Assembly: GCF_014268815.2 (NCBI RefSeq)
Contig: NZ_JABWRE020000001.1
Span: 4,841,001-4,905,000, forward strand
Direction: 5' to 3'
Source: Pseudomonas urmiensis
GTDB lineage: Bacteria; Pseudomonadota; Gammaproteobacteria; Pseudomonadales; Pseudomonadaceae
DNA: 64,000 nucleotides
Below the pieces are notes generated by a model, which saw only the letters and a program-made list of their open reading frames with translations, searched no databases and was not told where the DNA came from. This document shows positions 1 to 8,295 of the stretch, piece after piece. Both the position numbers and the translations under genes were made by a program. The number at the start of each line of letters is the position of its first letter. Positions within the stretch are counted from its first letter, which is position 1.

Positions 1-1063
1 TAGGCATAGCGCCCAATTTCAGTTGAGCATTTTTCAACAAGTTCGCCGCAGCGCGAGCCGCCAATCTGATTGACCGCAGGTCAGTACCACTGTGCTCCAT
101 TTTCCCCTTCAGAGCAGCGACATACTCCTTCAGAAGCTGAGCCGACCAGCTGTCAGCAGGTTCCGCCAGAATTGCCTCCAGTCGACGCTGCTCCGTCAGC
201 TGCTCTCGTATTTCCACACTCACGACGACCTCGCCGACTTCTGTCAGCCAACGCATCGGACTTTCTGCCTTGCGTAGCCCTGCAGCGCCGAAGTGCTGCA
301 CGAGTTGCTCATAGGACGGCACCGCCCCCCACGTGATATCGAGTGCCAGGAAAAAATGGTAGTGGCCATTGATGCTCAAAGCGGCTTTATGGGCACCAGT
401 CCGATCTAGGAGCCACTGCCCGAAACGCGCATACCGCCCAGCGATCTGATCGCTACTGAACCCTTTTGCGTTGGTCGCCAAACGCTTATGGAAAAGCCTC
501 AACCAGTAGCATGTCTCACATTCCCGTCCACGGCCAGCCGGCGTGGGGGCGCCACAAGTGTCGCAAGGGTGTGTAGATAGAGTGCTGCAGGGCTCGCAGC
601 GTGGCACGCCGTCCTCTCCTGCAGCCAGTACTCGATAGCGCCGGCAACGCGGGCACGTGGCCATCTCTGGACCGCTACATTTGGGACAGCTTTTTAGACC
701 CGTCACCTTGTTCCTGGCCAATCGCTGGGAGTACTTACCGCATACCTCGCAGGGCTCAGCGGTACGGAAGAAAGGCGTGCAAGCTTTACACACCGGACCA
801 TAGTCCGAGCGCATGCCTGTTTCAAAATCAAGCCTACCGCAGCGTACACATGCCGCAGAGCGCTCACAGGTGGTGCAGCGCGCGGATAGGTCGAAGGTTG
901 GAAGCCGAGCGAAGTCACCACACTCTAGGCACATGCGCCGTTTGAACAGGCGCCGATAGCAAGCCTCACAGTAGCGCTTGCCCGCATGAACCTTTTTAGC
1001 GTTGGTCATTTCGCGCCTGCATTCATGGCATTCCGCGCTGGTGCATGCGTCATGAGATGCCAT
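1..1063 (-). CDS. Multi-zinc-ribbon protein of the transposon, 3' end cut by window (tniE position)
   Basis: An open frame runs from ATG at 1063 to the window edge, 354 codons with no stop. The start overlaps the tniQ stop by 14 nt, so it looks translationally coupled. Residues 1-190 carry about ten CxxC or CxxxC pairs (for example CHEC, CEAC, CLEC, CTTC, CVRC, CKAC, CEVC, CPKC, CPRC, CEPC, CDTC, CETC), arranged like a string of small zinc ribbons. The rest, from about residue 195, is mixed alpha/beta without cysteines and unrecognised. The place in the operon matches tniE of Tn6022-type elements, whose function is not known to me. Inference: a DNA- or target-binding accessory factor. The C-terminal half could resemble a recombinase core-binding region, but that is a guess. 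Confidence 0.75.
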   Translation of the reverse strand, partial: MASHDACTSAECHECRREMTNAKKVHAGKRYCEACYRRLFKRRMCLECGDFARLPTFDLSARCTTCERSAACVRCGRLDFETGMRSDYGPVCKACTPFFRTAEPCEVCGKYSQRLARNKVTGLKSCPKCSGPEMATCPRCRRYRVLAAGEDGVPRCEPCSTLSTHPCDTCGAPTPAGRGRECETCYWLRLFHKRLATNAKGFSSDQIAGRYARFGQWLLDRTGAHKAALSINGHYHFFLALDITWGAVPSYEQLVQHFGAAGLRKAESPMRWLTEVGEVVVSVEIREQLTEQRRLEAILAEPADSWSAQLLKEYVAALKGKMEHSGTDLRSIRLAARAAANLLKNAQLKLGAMP

Positions 1064-2171
1064 TTCTATGCGTCCTTCTCTGCAATCGGTGCCACATCTG
1101 CCACACATCAAGGGGGGTATGAGACTGCCTTTGACCTTGCCGGCCAGGCCTATGCTGACTATGTCGGGTGAGTACGGAGAGCATTTCCCTAGCGATCTCG
1201 GGCGCGCCTTTTGCCAGCGATGGAAAAGCGCTGATGGGCAGCTGAGTACACGAGGCGAGCTCCATAAACCGCTCTGGACCTGCTTGCATTATCACCCAGG
1301 TCTGGCCCAACAACACAGAGCGCTCGGCAGGAGAAAGGTACTCAAATGGCAACCCAAGTGATGAGGGTTGCAGCAGGGAGATTTCCACCCCAATAGCTCG
1401 GCAGAACTGTAGTGTGCCCGCAGAAGGATGTCTTATCGCATTCAGCAGGAAACTGATGATGAGTCGAGCGACGGCCATCCATTCAGGAAAGCTCAAGGGC
1501 CGATCGCCAAACAGCGGGCTCGAACCACTGGCTAGGTCAGCAAACCTCTGAAACTCGAGCGCCGACTCTATCGAGGGCCCAAACGACTTCTTCGCCAGCG
1601 ACTGACCACAGTGATGGCATTCAGAAAGCGGGTGACCGGGCTGCAAGCGAGCGGGCTGTAGAGCCACCCCGCATCTGAGGCAGCGGTCGATTAGAAGCAC
1701 TCGATGCCAGGGGCAGACTGTGTGCCATGCAAGTCGGGACTGCAGTTGATAATGAGGTGTTGGTCCATCGATGCAGCAGGGGCAACACATCAGCCCCCCG
1801 GCGTGGGAGTGGCTCCGACACCCCAAAGGGAGGATCCATGGCACATTCCCCAACCTGGCCGTCACGAGATAGGGGTGCAGGTCGGACATAACCCGCCAGA
1901 GCGTACAGGCCAGAAGTGTCTGAGGTCTCAAGCCAACAATGCCTGAAAGTACCTTAAAATCTGCCCAAGGGTGCCAACGGTCAAGATCTGCACCCCAAGC
2001 ATGAGGCTTCGACCAAGCAGACGCTGTTAGCGTGCTCGGCGAACAGCCATGGACATGCGCCGTTCTGATGAGCCAGGAAGAGAACAGCTCATCAGGCAGA
2101 ATCGGCGGGGTGAGTGGCCAGCGGGGCTTTAGACAATGAGCTCCCGGATGCCACGTGTAGGACGCTTCCAC
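1050..2171 (-). CDS. tniQ: TniQ/TnsD-family target-selection protein
   Basis: This 373-aa protein has the TniQ hallmarks. Its N-terminal stretch (PILPDELFSSWLIRTAHVHG, about residues 24-43) is typical of the family. It is followed by zinc-finger cysteines and histidines (CCPCC near 130, HxxCPWHRVLLIDRCLRCG near 148-165, CHHCGQ near 183). In Tn7-like elements TniQ/TnsD recognises the attachment site and recruits the TnsC ATPase. Here the site would be comM, because the element sits in that gene. The start overlaps the end of tnsC by 43 nt and no nearer start exists in frame, so translational coupling is likely. The length fits a shorter TniQ rather than the roughly 500-aa TnsD of Tn7. Confidence 0.88.
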   Translation of the reverse strand: MEASYTWHPGAHCLKPRWPLTPPILPDELFSSWLIRTAHVHGCSPSTLTASAWSKPHAWGADLDRWHPWADFKVLSGIVGLRPQTLLACTLWRVMSDLHPYLVTARLGNVPWILPLGCRSHSHAGGLMCCPCCIDGPTPHYQLQSRLAWHTVCPWHRVLLIDRCLRCGVALQPARLQPGHPLSECHHCGQSLAKKSFGPSIESALEFQRFADLASGSSPLFGDRPLSFPEWMAVARLIISFLLNAIRHPSAGTLQFCRAIGVEISLLQPSSLGLPFEYLSPAERSVLLGQTWVIMQAGPERFMELASCTQLPISAFPSLAKGAPEIAREMLSVLTRHSQHRPGRQGQRQSHTPLDVWQMWHRLQRRTHRNGIS

Positions 2172-3019
2172 GACTTACTCTCGATGAGCTGTCGATCAAT
2201 GCATTCCTTACCAGAGTTGATGGCTTCAATGGCACACTCGATCAGTAGGCTGTGCAGGTCGCCGGTATTGCCGCCCGAGATCGAATGGATCAGCTGAGCT
2301 AGCTCGGGCTTATAGAGTTCAGAGGGATGCTTGAGCGGCAGGATGGCTTCGAACGCTTTCAGCAAGCGCTGAAAGTCGGCGTTCAATTTCCAATTCTCCA
2401 GTTTGATCACATCAAAACGGCTGGCATGCTGCGCGTCCAAGTGGAGGATCTGCACAGCGTTAGGTGTTCCGACGCCGACGATGGGGATCACCAACGTATT
2501 GCATAGCATCTTGAGGGCGTTCATAACCTCACGCTGCTTGGTAGCAGGCCCGACGAGCATCGAGTGGATTTCGTCGATGATCAGCATGCGCACCTTCAGC
2601 TCGCGAAGGGCATGTATGACTTGGTACCTCAGGGTGAGCTTGGAGTCGGTAGTTTTGTAAGGCATCCACATCTTTTCGAGGATGGCTGCATAGAGGTCTT
2701 TCTCTTCTGCAGACGGCGGTGCTTCAGCCAAAATGATTGGCCGCACAGGTTCGGAGTTTTCGTCGACGTAGCCCTGGCCATGTGTTTTTTCGAAATGCTG
2801 AACAATGGTGCTCTTGCCATTGTTTGGATCGCCGACAATGAGCAGATTCGGCATTCTCGGGCGTTTGGGTGCGTCGAGCAGGCACTCCAAGCTGTCGAGG
2901 ATGTGGTGGGCCGCCTTGTAGCCAATCCAACGGGGCTCTCGCATGAAGCGAATCCGCTCCCGAGCTGATAGCTGCAACACAGGCCTGAAGTCGGCGTGCA
3001 GATGTGCGTACTCAGTCAT
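2129..3019 (-). CDS. tnsC: TnsC/TniB-like AAA+ transposition regulator
   Basis: A 296-aa AAA+ ATPase with Walker A GDPNNGKST (K69), Walker B MLIIDEIH (D149/E150) and the TniB-type start ERIRFMREPRWIGYKAAHHIL. In Tn7 and Tn5053-type systems this ATPase connects the target-bound TniQ to the TnsA/TnsB transposase and imposes target immunity. Its ATG overlaps the tnsB stop in an ATGA arrangement at 3016-3019, so the two are probably made in a fixed ratio. It is also called tniB in Tn6022-type nomenclature. Confidence 0.93.
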   Translation of the reverse strand: MTEYAHLHADFRPVLQLSARERIRFMREPRWIGYKAAHHILDSLECLLDAPKRPRMPNLLIVGDPNNGKSTIVQHFEKTHGQGYVDENSEPVRPIILAEAPPSAEEKDLYAAILEKMWMPYKTTDSKLTLRYQVIHALRELKVRMLIIDEIHSMLVGPATKQREVMNALKMLCNTLVIPIVGVGTPNAVQILHLDAQHASRFDVIKLENWKLNADFQRLLKAFEAILPLKHPSELYKPELAQLIHSISGGNTGDLHSLLIECAIEAINSGKECIDRQLIESKSWKRPTRGIRELIV

Positions 3020-4938
3020 TGGATATCACCGATCAGGTCAACATCATCGAGCAGCAGCCCGTCAATCGCAGGGATTGAAGGTGGCGCATCCACTGGCATT
3101 TTAACAGGACGCGCCGGCGTGGAATTCTTGCTATGCACCTTGTTTTTTTGCGCGTCCCGACGTGCCCTTTTGGTATTGGCCGATGCCGTTTCCACGATCT
3201 GACGACGCTCTAAGATCATCCTTGCGATCAACGTCTCATCAATGTGCATACGGCCTTCGTCAACGGCCTGCTTCTTCGCGGCACGGAATTCCCACAACGT
3301 TGCTGCTGGAAACGCCTGGTTGGCCACCGGCACCCTGAAATACTGCTTGAGTACAGGGTCGTAGAACCAGATCACGCTGATATCGCGAGGATCTCGTCTG
3401 AAAACGAATTTTCGAGCCTGGCCAGTCTCGGGGTCCGTAGTCCCGATCCAGTGACGCAAAGCCTCCGAGTAATAGTACACATCAAGCTGCACGCCATAAT
3501 GCTGCACTGTTCGACGGTAAGACGGCATGAAATCCAGCTGGACCGTGAGAGGATCTGCAGGCCGCGGTGGAATGCTCACCAACGCATCCGCCTCACGACT
3601 TCCAAAGAACCCGAGATGCCATTTCCGAGCAGGGCTCATGTAAATCGCGGAGTGGTAGTTGTTGTGGTACAGGATGATGGACCGCACCAGCCATTCTTCA
3701 AACTCACTCATCGTGAGAACCGCGTGCTTGTCTGAGTCGTAGCCATCTCGTTTGGCAACGCTGCTGTGCGTGGTACCAGGCAGCGCATGCAGCTCTCTCA
3801 TGAACGTGCCGAGGAGCCGCTCGATGTGGCCTCCATACTTTGGCCGCTTCACCGGCCGGAACTGGTTCTCGATGTTGTAGTTCGAGCACGACCGGCGGAA
3901 GTTTTCGGCCTGGAAGTCAGGGCCGTTGTCCGAGTGGACAACACGAGGGAACCCCCACACCGGCCATTCGCCTTGGATGCCATGCAGATTAAGCCAATCC
4001 TCTTTAGGCAGGATGGAGTGCGCCAGACACATAGCGACAGATATCTCGGACGGCTCTTCCAGCGCGAGGTAGTAGCCGTTGACCATCCTCGAGTGCACGT
4101 CGATTGCCAGGCTCAGCCACAGACGACCTATCGGCTTGCGATGTCGGTCATCCACAATGATCAGGTCGATTGGCGTGTGGTCAATCTGGACGACTGCCAG
4201 CGGATAGTCAGCGCCGGGGAATTGGCCAACGGAAGGTGTGTGCCGGTTGCGAGCCTGATCGGCGTAACCCCGTCTACGCAACACAATCTTCTCTGGGATT
4301 CGCTTGATCCTGATCCTGATCGCTGACGCGCTAGGAGGAGTGAGACCAAGCGCTTTGGCCTGAGTTTCGATTTCTTTGATCGTCGACTGGACCGAATTAC
4401 GCTGAGTTGTCAGATAGTGCTTATCAACCACCTCATCGATGAGCTGATCCGCCTGGGCGCTCAACCGGCTATTACCGGTTTGCCATCCACGCTTGCGTGG
4501 GACAAGCGCCAGCACCTCTTGCCAGCTTTGGTACCGATCCAACCAACGATAAAGCGTGGCCGTGTCGACACCAACCTCTTTGGCGCGTGCCTCTACACTG
4601 CTTCTTGGCAGAACCGAGTCACGCAATAGAGGCTTGATCGCCGAAAAGCGCTGCTGGGCAACCGCCCACTCATCCGAGCTGATTGTCGAGATGTCATAGT
4701 TGACGAAGAGTCCATCAACTCGCTCCTGCTCTACAGGCTGCAATTCTGGGATTCGAAGCGATACGCTTCGGCCGGTCTCGACCTCCACGCCCACGACATT
4801 TTGAAAGTCGAGCAGCTGGACAATTCGGTAGACCTGCTTGTCGCGGCGGACCATCTCGCCAACCTCAACACTCACACGCTCCCTGGACGGCTCGAATGGG
4901 ACGAGGTGCTCGTCCGTGTCGATCTCATAGATGTTCAT
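3016..4938 (-). CDS. tnsB: TnsB/TniA-like DDE transposase
   Basis: A 640-aa retroviral-integrase-fold transposase. From the ATG at 4938 the catalytic triad is D253 (VVQIDHTPID), D337 (VVHSDNGPDF) and E373 (GGHIERLLGTF), followed by a Mu-type C-terminal beta domain. The N-terminal 230 residues hold HTH segments (RSSVEARAKEVGVDTATLYRWL) that would bind the repeats in the transposon ends. It cuts the 3' ends and joins them to target DNA. A TTG 15 nt upstream could also serve as start, but the ATG at 4938 overlaps the tnsA stop as ATGA, which favours it. Confidence 0.94.
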   Translation of the reverse strand: MNIYEIDTDEHLVPFEPSRERVSVEVGEMVRRDKQVYRIVQLLDFQNVVGVEVETGRSVSLRIPELQPVEQERVDGLFVNYDISTISSDEWAVAQQRFSAIKPLLRDSVLPRSSVEARAKEVGVDTATLYRWLDRYQSWQEVLALVPRKRGWQTGNSRLSAQADQLIDEVVDKHYLTTQRNSVQSTIKEIETQAKALGLTPPSASAIRIRIKRIPEKIVLRRRGYADQARNRHTPSVGQFPGADYPLAVVQIDHTPIDLIIVDDRHRKPIGRLWLSLAIDVHSRMVNGYYLALEEPSEISVAMCLAHSILPKEDWLNLHGIQGEWPVWGFPRVVHSDNGPDFQAENFRRSCSNYNIENQFRPVKRPKYGGHIERLLGTFMRELHALPGTTHSSVAKRDGYDSDKHAVLTMSEFEEWLVRSIILYHNNYHSAIYMSPARKWHLGFFGSREADALVSIPPRPADPLTVQLDFMPSYRRTVQHYGVQLDVYYYSEALRHWIGTTDPETGQARKFVFRRDPRDISVIWFYDPVLKQYFRVPVANQAFPAATLWEFRAAKKQAVDEGRMHIDETLIARMILERRQIVETASANTKRARRDAQKNKVHSKNSTPARPVKMPVDAPPSIPAIDGLLLDDVDLIGDIQ

Positions 4939-5663
4939 GGTGTGGCCACCCAAAGCTCAAGGTATTCGTTCAAAGGCTCGGTGATATCGCACTCGACCCG
5001 TCCAGTAGCGATCAGGTGCCACAACAGTGCCACACCACGGTCGCGATAAACGCCTTTGAAATGGCGCGCAAGCAGATAGTGCACGGGAGCAAAGTCCATT
5101 TCGTGGAGCGTCTTCAGGACCATGTCGATATCTTCCCGATCAAAGTCCAAGCGCTCGAACCGCTCCAGGAACGTGATGTTGTCGAGCGGCAGTCCACGGA
5201 TTCGCGATTCGTCATAGATGCTAAATGTCCAGCCTTCATTCCGCGCGTAGCGACGCGCTGCTTTCCACTTCCCGAGCCAGGTGCGCCAGTTCTTGCGCCA
5301 TTCGTAGGCGGGCTTGACCTCAACCAGCATCGGCTTGAAGTAGTCCATGTAGTCGACGCCGTGTGGCTGGCGGTAGTGCACGAGAAAGTCAGGGGTATAG
5401 GTCTGAGCACGCCCAAGTGCGTCGATAAAGTCTACCCGCACAGGCTGAGCAATTACTGACTCAACGCGATGGGAAAACCTCATGCGCTTGAGGAAGTCGC
5501 GCTCGAGCAGTGACTCGAAGGGGACGCCACCTGCACCGCGGAAAGGCAGAAAGCCCGAGACGCTGCGACGAGTCGGCTTGATCGGACGGACCTGTTTAGG
5601 CTGGTCGCAGCTATTTCGAGTAATATTCAATTCTGTCGCATCCAATTCGAAATTTTTTCGCAT
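4935..5663 (-). CDS. tnsA: TnsA-like endonuclease of the heteromeric transposase
   Basis: This 242-aa protein fits the TnsA N-terminal nuclease plus C-terminal domain. The restriction-enzyme-like active site is visible as E50 (GVPFESLLERDF), D92 (YTPDFLVHY) and E115/K117 (MLVEVKPAY); Tn7 TnsA has QxK where this has ExK. TnsA cuts the 5' ends, allowing cut-and-paste movement. It is the first gene of the operon. The start ATG lies 73 bp inside the transposon end, has no clear Shine-Dalgarno sequence, and two TnsB-type repeats fall within the first 20 codons. TnsB binding could therefore repress its own operon (inference). Confidence 0.92.
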   Translation of the reverse strand: MRKNFELDATELNITRNSCDQPKQVRPIKPTRRSVSGFLPFRGAGGVPFESLLERDFLKRMRFSHRVESVIAQPVRVDFIDALGRAQTYTPDFLVHYRQPHGVDYMDYFKPMLVEVKPAYEWRKNWRTWLGKWKAARRYARNEGWTFSIYDESRIRGLPLDNITFLERFERLDFDREDIDMVLKTLHEMDFAPVHYLLARHFKGVYRDRGVALLWHLIATGRVECDITEPLNEYLELWVATP

Positions 5664-5727
5664 TTATTTGTGCAATCAGGTTCGGTGCTTCGCGGCCTCT
5701 AGCCTAATAGGTTCGCAGCTATTTCGA
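5605..5727. repeat. TnsB-binding-type repeats in the transposon right end
   Basis: The 15-mer TCGCAGCTATTTCGA occurs exactly at 5605-5619 and 5713-5727 in the same orientation. A related copy at 5636-5650 matches at 12 of 15 positions. Tn7-family ends carry several such sites for TnsB. The outermost copy ends 9 bp from the element tip. Confidence 0.75.
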
Positions 5728-5736
5728 AAGCCTACA

Positions 5737-6383
5737 GCGGCAGTCGTCCCCAGCCAGGCGAGATCACCCTGGCCCATCACGGCGTGTTGTTTCTGGACGA
5801 ACTGCCCGAGTTTGAACGCCGCGTGCTTGAGGTACTGCGCGAGCCGCTGGAATCGGGCGAAATCGTCGTCGCCCGGGCCAAGGACAAAGTCCGCTTCCCT
5901 GCCCGCTTCCAGTTGGTGGCGGCAATGAACCCCTGCCCCTGTGGTTACCTGGGCGACCCCAGCGGACGCTGTCGCTGCAGCACCGAGCAGATCCAGCGCT
6001 ATCGCAACAAGCTCTCCGGCCCGCTGCTCGACCGCATCGACCTGCACCTGACCGTGGCCCGCGAAAGCACCGTGCTGACCAACGCCCCCAGCGGTGAAAC
6101 CAGCGCCCACGTCGCCCGCGTGGTCGCCGAAGCTCGCGACGTACAGCAGCGCCGCCAAGGCTGCGCCAATGCCTTTCTCGACCTCAAGGGTCTACGCCGG
6201 CACTGCCACTTGAGCGCCGAGGACCAGCGCTGGCTGGAAAACGCCTGCGAACGCCTGACCTTGTCGCTGCGTGCGGCGCACCGATTACTGAAAGTCGCAC
6301 GGACCTTGGCCGACCTGGAACAGGTGCAGGACATCGCACGCTCGCATCTGGCGGAGGCGTTGCAGTATCGGCCAGGGTCCTGA
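5737..6383 (+). pseudogene. comM: comM 3' fragment (Mg-chelatase-like ATPase), split by the transposon
   Basis: The frame reads SRPQPGEITLAHHGVLFLDELPEFERRVLEVLREPLESGEI at its start, the Walker B region of ComM/YifB, then the MNPCPCG zinc motif and the Mg_chelatase C-terminal domain to a normal stop. About 215 of roughly 500 residues remain; the N-terminal part with Walker A is missing, and the frame runs straight into the transposon tip. An internal GTG at 5784 could start a shortened product, but without Walker A it should not hydrolyse ATP. ComM is a hexameric branch-migration helicase that helps integrate incoming DNA in natural transformation. Confidence 0.93.
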
Positions 6384-6525
6384 CAGGAGCGGGTTGGGAT
6401 GCCCATACACCGGTTCAATCCCAGCCATAGCAGCAATATATTTTGCGCACTAACTATTTGCGCTCAATATTGCCTCCAGACAGCAAGCAGTCGTCGCCCA
6501 CTACCGACTAATCTGGAGAACGATC

Positions 6526-6777
6526 ATGACCCTTCGCAAAAGCTTCGCCATTGCCGCTACCACCTTCGCCATTGCCAGCAGTGCCAGTGCCTTCGCCCAG
6601 TCCGGTGAAGTCCGCGCCTACCACTACGGCATGGACATCGATCAGGTGATCAGCGTGCAGGCCCCGGCAAACCCTCAAGGCCACAGCAGTACCGCCACAC
6701 TCACTTACCGCGACAGCAATGGCCAGGTACACCAGGTGAGCTACAGCCAACCCAACACCCTCGCCAATCAGAACTGA
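6526..6777 (+). CDS. DUF2790-type small periplasmic protein
   Basis: An 83-aa protein with a clear signal peptide (residues 1-24, ending SAFA) and a mature part containing YHYGMDIDQVISVQAP and a TLTYRDSNGQVHQVSY strand pair, typical of the small DUF2790 proteins common in Pseudomonas. A ribosome site (TGGAGAA) lies 7-8 bases upstream and a strong terminator follows. The function of the family is not established; it is often reported as stress- or metal-responsive, but nothing in this sequence decides that. Confidence 0.85.
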   Translation: MTLRKSFAIAATTFAIASSASAFAQSGEVRAYHYGMDIDQVISVQAPANPQGHSSTATLTYRDSNGQVHQVSYSQPNTLANQN

Positions 6778-6798
6778 GTTTGAGTCCAGCCACACCGA

Positions 6799-6823
6799 AC
6801 AGGGCCGCTTTGCGGCCCTTTCG
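6799..6823 (+). terminator. Rho-independent terminator after the DUF2790 gene
   Basis: AGGGCCGC TTT GCGGCCCT forms a strong stem-loop followed by TTTCG, 20 bp past the stop codon. Confidence 0.85.
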
Positions 6824-6951
6824 TGTTAAAAGGCCATCGCTGGCTTAGAAACATCTTGTAATATTTAGCGCGTAATTTTAGTTGTACGACATCCTATCTA
6901 CTGTGTTCGACTGCGCCGGCTCTCACAACAAAAATAACGGAGACACCATCG

Positions 6952-8253
6952 ATGACGAGCATACCTTCCGTGGAGGGCAAAACTGCCACGCCCTCGCAAA
7001 GCCGCCTTTCTCGGGTAGTCAAACTGCTCGGGCCGGGCATCATTGCCGTGCTGTCCTGGCTCGGCGCAGGTGATCTGATCACCTCGTCGGTGGCCGGGGC
7101 CAACTACGGTTACGCGATGATGTGGGTACTGGCAGTGTCACTGCTGCTGCGCTACCTGATCGTCAACATCATTGCCCGCTTCCAGCTGTGCAATAACCAG
7201 GGCATGACCATTCTCCAGGGCTACGCCCAACTGCATCCGGTGTTTGCCTGGTTCATGCTCGGCTATGCCTTGCTCATGGGTCATCTGATGAATGCCTACA
7301 TGATCAAGGGCGCTGGTGAAGCGCTGGCGATGCTGCTGCGCATCGACTATCCGCTGCTGTGCTCGATGGCCGTGGTGCTGGCGGTGTGGATGCTGGTCGG
7401 GCGCAATATCTATTCGATGATCGAAGGGGTGATGAAGCTGCTGCTGGCAGTGATGACCCTGGCGTTTCTCGCCCTGGCGGTGATGTCTGGCCCCGATGTG
7501 GTCGGCATCGTCAAAGGCACCATCGGCTTTAGCATCCCTGCTGATGAGGGCGTGCACGGCGCCATGCTGGTCGCGGTGTCGGTGATCGGTGCGGTGGCAG
7601 GCTCGGTGGCCAACTTCGTCCACCCGTACGTGATGCGCCAGAAAGGTTGGACCGGCCCGCAGCACAAGCGCGTACAGCGCAATGACCTGCTGTTCGCGGT
7701 GTTCGTCGGCATCGTGATCAACCTGGCGATCTGGATCGTCGGCGCAGAAATCCTGCGTCCCAATGGCATCGAAGTGAACACCCTGGGCGACCTGGGCAAG
7801 GCCCTGGAAATGTTCTTCGGCCCGATCGGTTGGTACATCTTCTTCATCGGCGTGTTCGCGACCTTGTTCGCCAGCATCTCGGGCAAGACCACTGCCTTCC
7901 CGATGCTGATTACCGATGCCTTCCAGCACGTGAGGCCACAGCGGCGCGAGCGCTATGGCAAGGAGTTCCACAAGGACCCTGCGCACCGCTGGTTCATGCT
8001 GTTCATCCTGGTCACGCCGCTGATCTGGTCGATCCCCGGCATGCCGGACTTCGTCACCCTGACCATCGGGGTCAGCGCACTGAACATCGTCGGTTTGCCG
8101 GTGATCTCGCTGGGCTTGCTGATCATGTCCAACCAGAAGTCGTTGCTGAGCAAGGAGTACCGCAACAACCTGTTCGAGAACATTGCCCTGGCCTTCGCCA
8201 CCGGCCTTGCGTTGTGGGTAGCGTTCCAGCTGGGTGTGGATCTGTTCACCTAA
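6952..8253 (+). CDS. Nramp-like (divergent) inner-membrane transporter
   Basis: A 433-aa protein with about 11 membrane segments and the Nramp fold signature GPGIIAVLSWLGAGDLITSS. Canonical Mn/Fe Nramp carriers have DPGN in helix 1 and a methionine (MPH) in helix 6. Here helix 1 has GAGD (D41) and helix 6 has HPYVMRQKG (H224-P225), so the metal-binding methionine and DPGN motif are absent. It is therefore an Nramp-superfamily member whose substrate cannot be assumed to be Mn or Fe; a different divalent ion, or something else, is possible. Ribosome site CGGAGA precedes the ATG. It ends against a terminator shared with the response regulator on the other strand. Confidence 0.8.
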   Translation: MTSIPSVEGKTATPSQSRLSRVVKLLGPGIIAVLSWLGAGDLITSSVAGANYGYAMMWVLAVSLLLRYLIVNIIARFQLCNNQGMTILQGYAQLHPVFAWFMLGYALLMGHLMNAYMIKGAGEALAMLLRIDYPLLCSMAVVLAVWMLVGRNIYSMIEGVMKLLLAVMTLAFLALAVMSGPDVVGIVKGTIGFSIPADEGVHGAMLVAVSVIGAVAGSVANFVHPYVMRQKGWTGPQHKRVQRNDLLFAVFVGIVINLAIWIVGAEILRPNGIEVNTLGDLGKALEMFFGPIGWYIFFIGVFATLFASISGKTTAFPMLITDAFQHVRPQRRERYGKEFHKDPAHRWFMLFILVTPLIWSIPGMPDFVTLTIGVSALNIVGLPVISLGLLIMSNQKSLLSKEYRNNLFENIALAFATGLALWVAFQLGVDLFT

Positions 8254-8268
8254 GTCATCGTACAACGT

Positions 8269-8294
8269 GCCCGGGGCTGCTTCGCGGCCCCGGC
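8269..8294. terminator. Bidirectional terminator-like hairpin
   Basis: CCGGGGC ... GCCCCGG stem with a CTTCG-like loop, between two convergent genes (transporter and response regulator). Confidence 0.65.
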
Positions 8295-8295
8295 A

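Larger units (their letters stand above)
1..5736. mobile_element. Right end of a Tn7-like (Tn6022/AbaR-type) transposon inserted in comM
   Basis: The block holds tnsA-, tnsB-, tnsC- and tniQ-like genes plus a zinc-ribbon gene, all on the minus strand with overlapping ends. It stops where the comM reading frame begins. The terminal bases at 5734-5736 are ACA, so read inward the element starts TGTAGGCTTTCGAAATAGCT, the TGT...ACA form used by Tn7-family elements. Three copies of a 15-bp motif (5605, 5636, 5713) look like TnsB-binding sites. The five bases outside, GCGGC (5737-5741), are the expected place for a target duplication. Known family: Tn6022/AbaR elements insert in comM with a tniCABDE gene order, which fits. 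The other end, any cargo and the 5' part of comM lie outside the window. Confidence 0.9.

Noticed and set aside
601..945. Plus-strand 114-aa open frame in the left end
   Set aside because: It is the complement of the long zinc-ribbon frame on the minus strand, which has regular CxxC spacing and overlaps tniQ as an operon gene should.
5784..6383. Independent ATPase gene starting at GTG 5784
   Set aside because: The frame continues upstream to the transposon edge and lacks Walker A, so it is a fragment of comM.
7138..8265. 375-aa minus-strand frame over the Nramp-like gene
   Set aside because: Rich in H, Q, D and R, typical of the antisense of a GC-rich membrane gene; no family resemblance.
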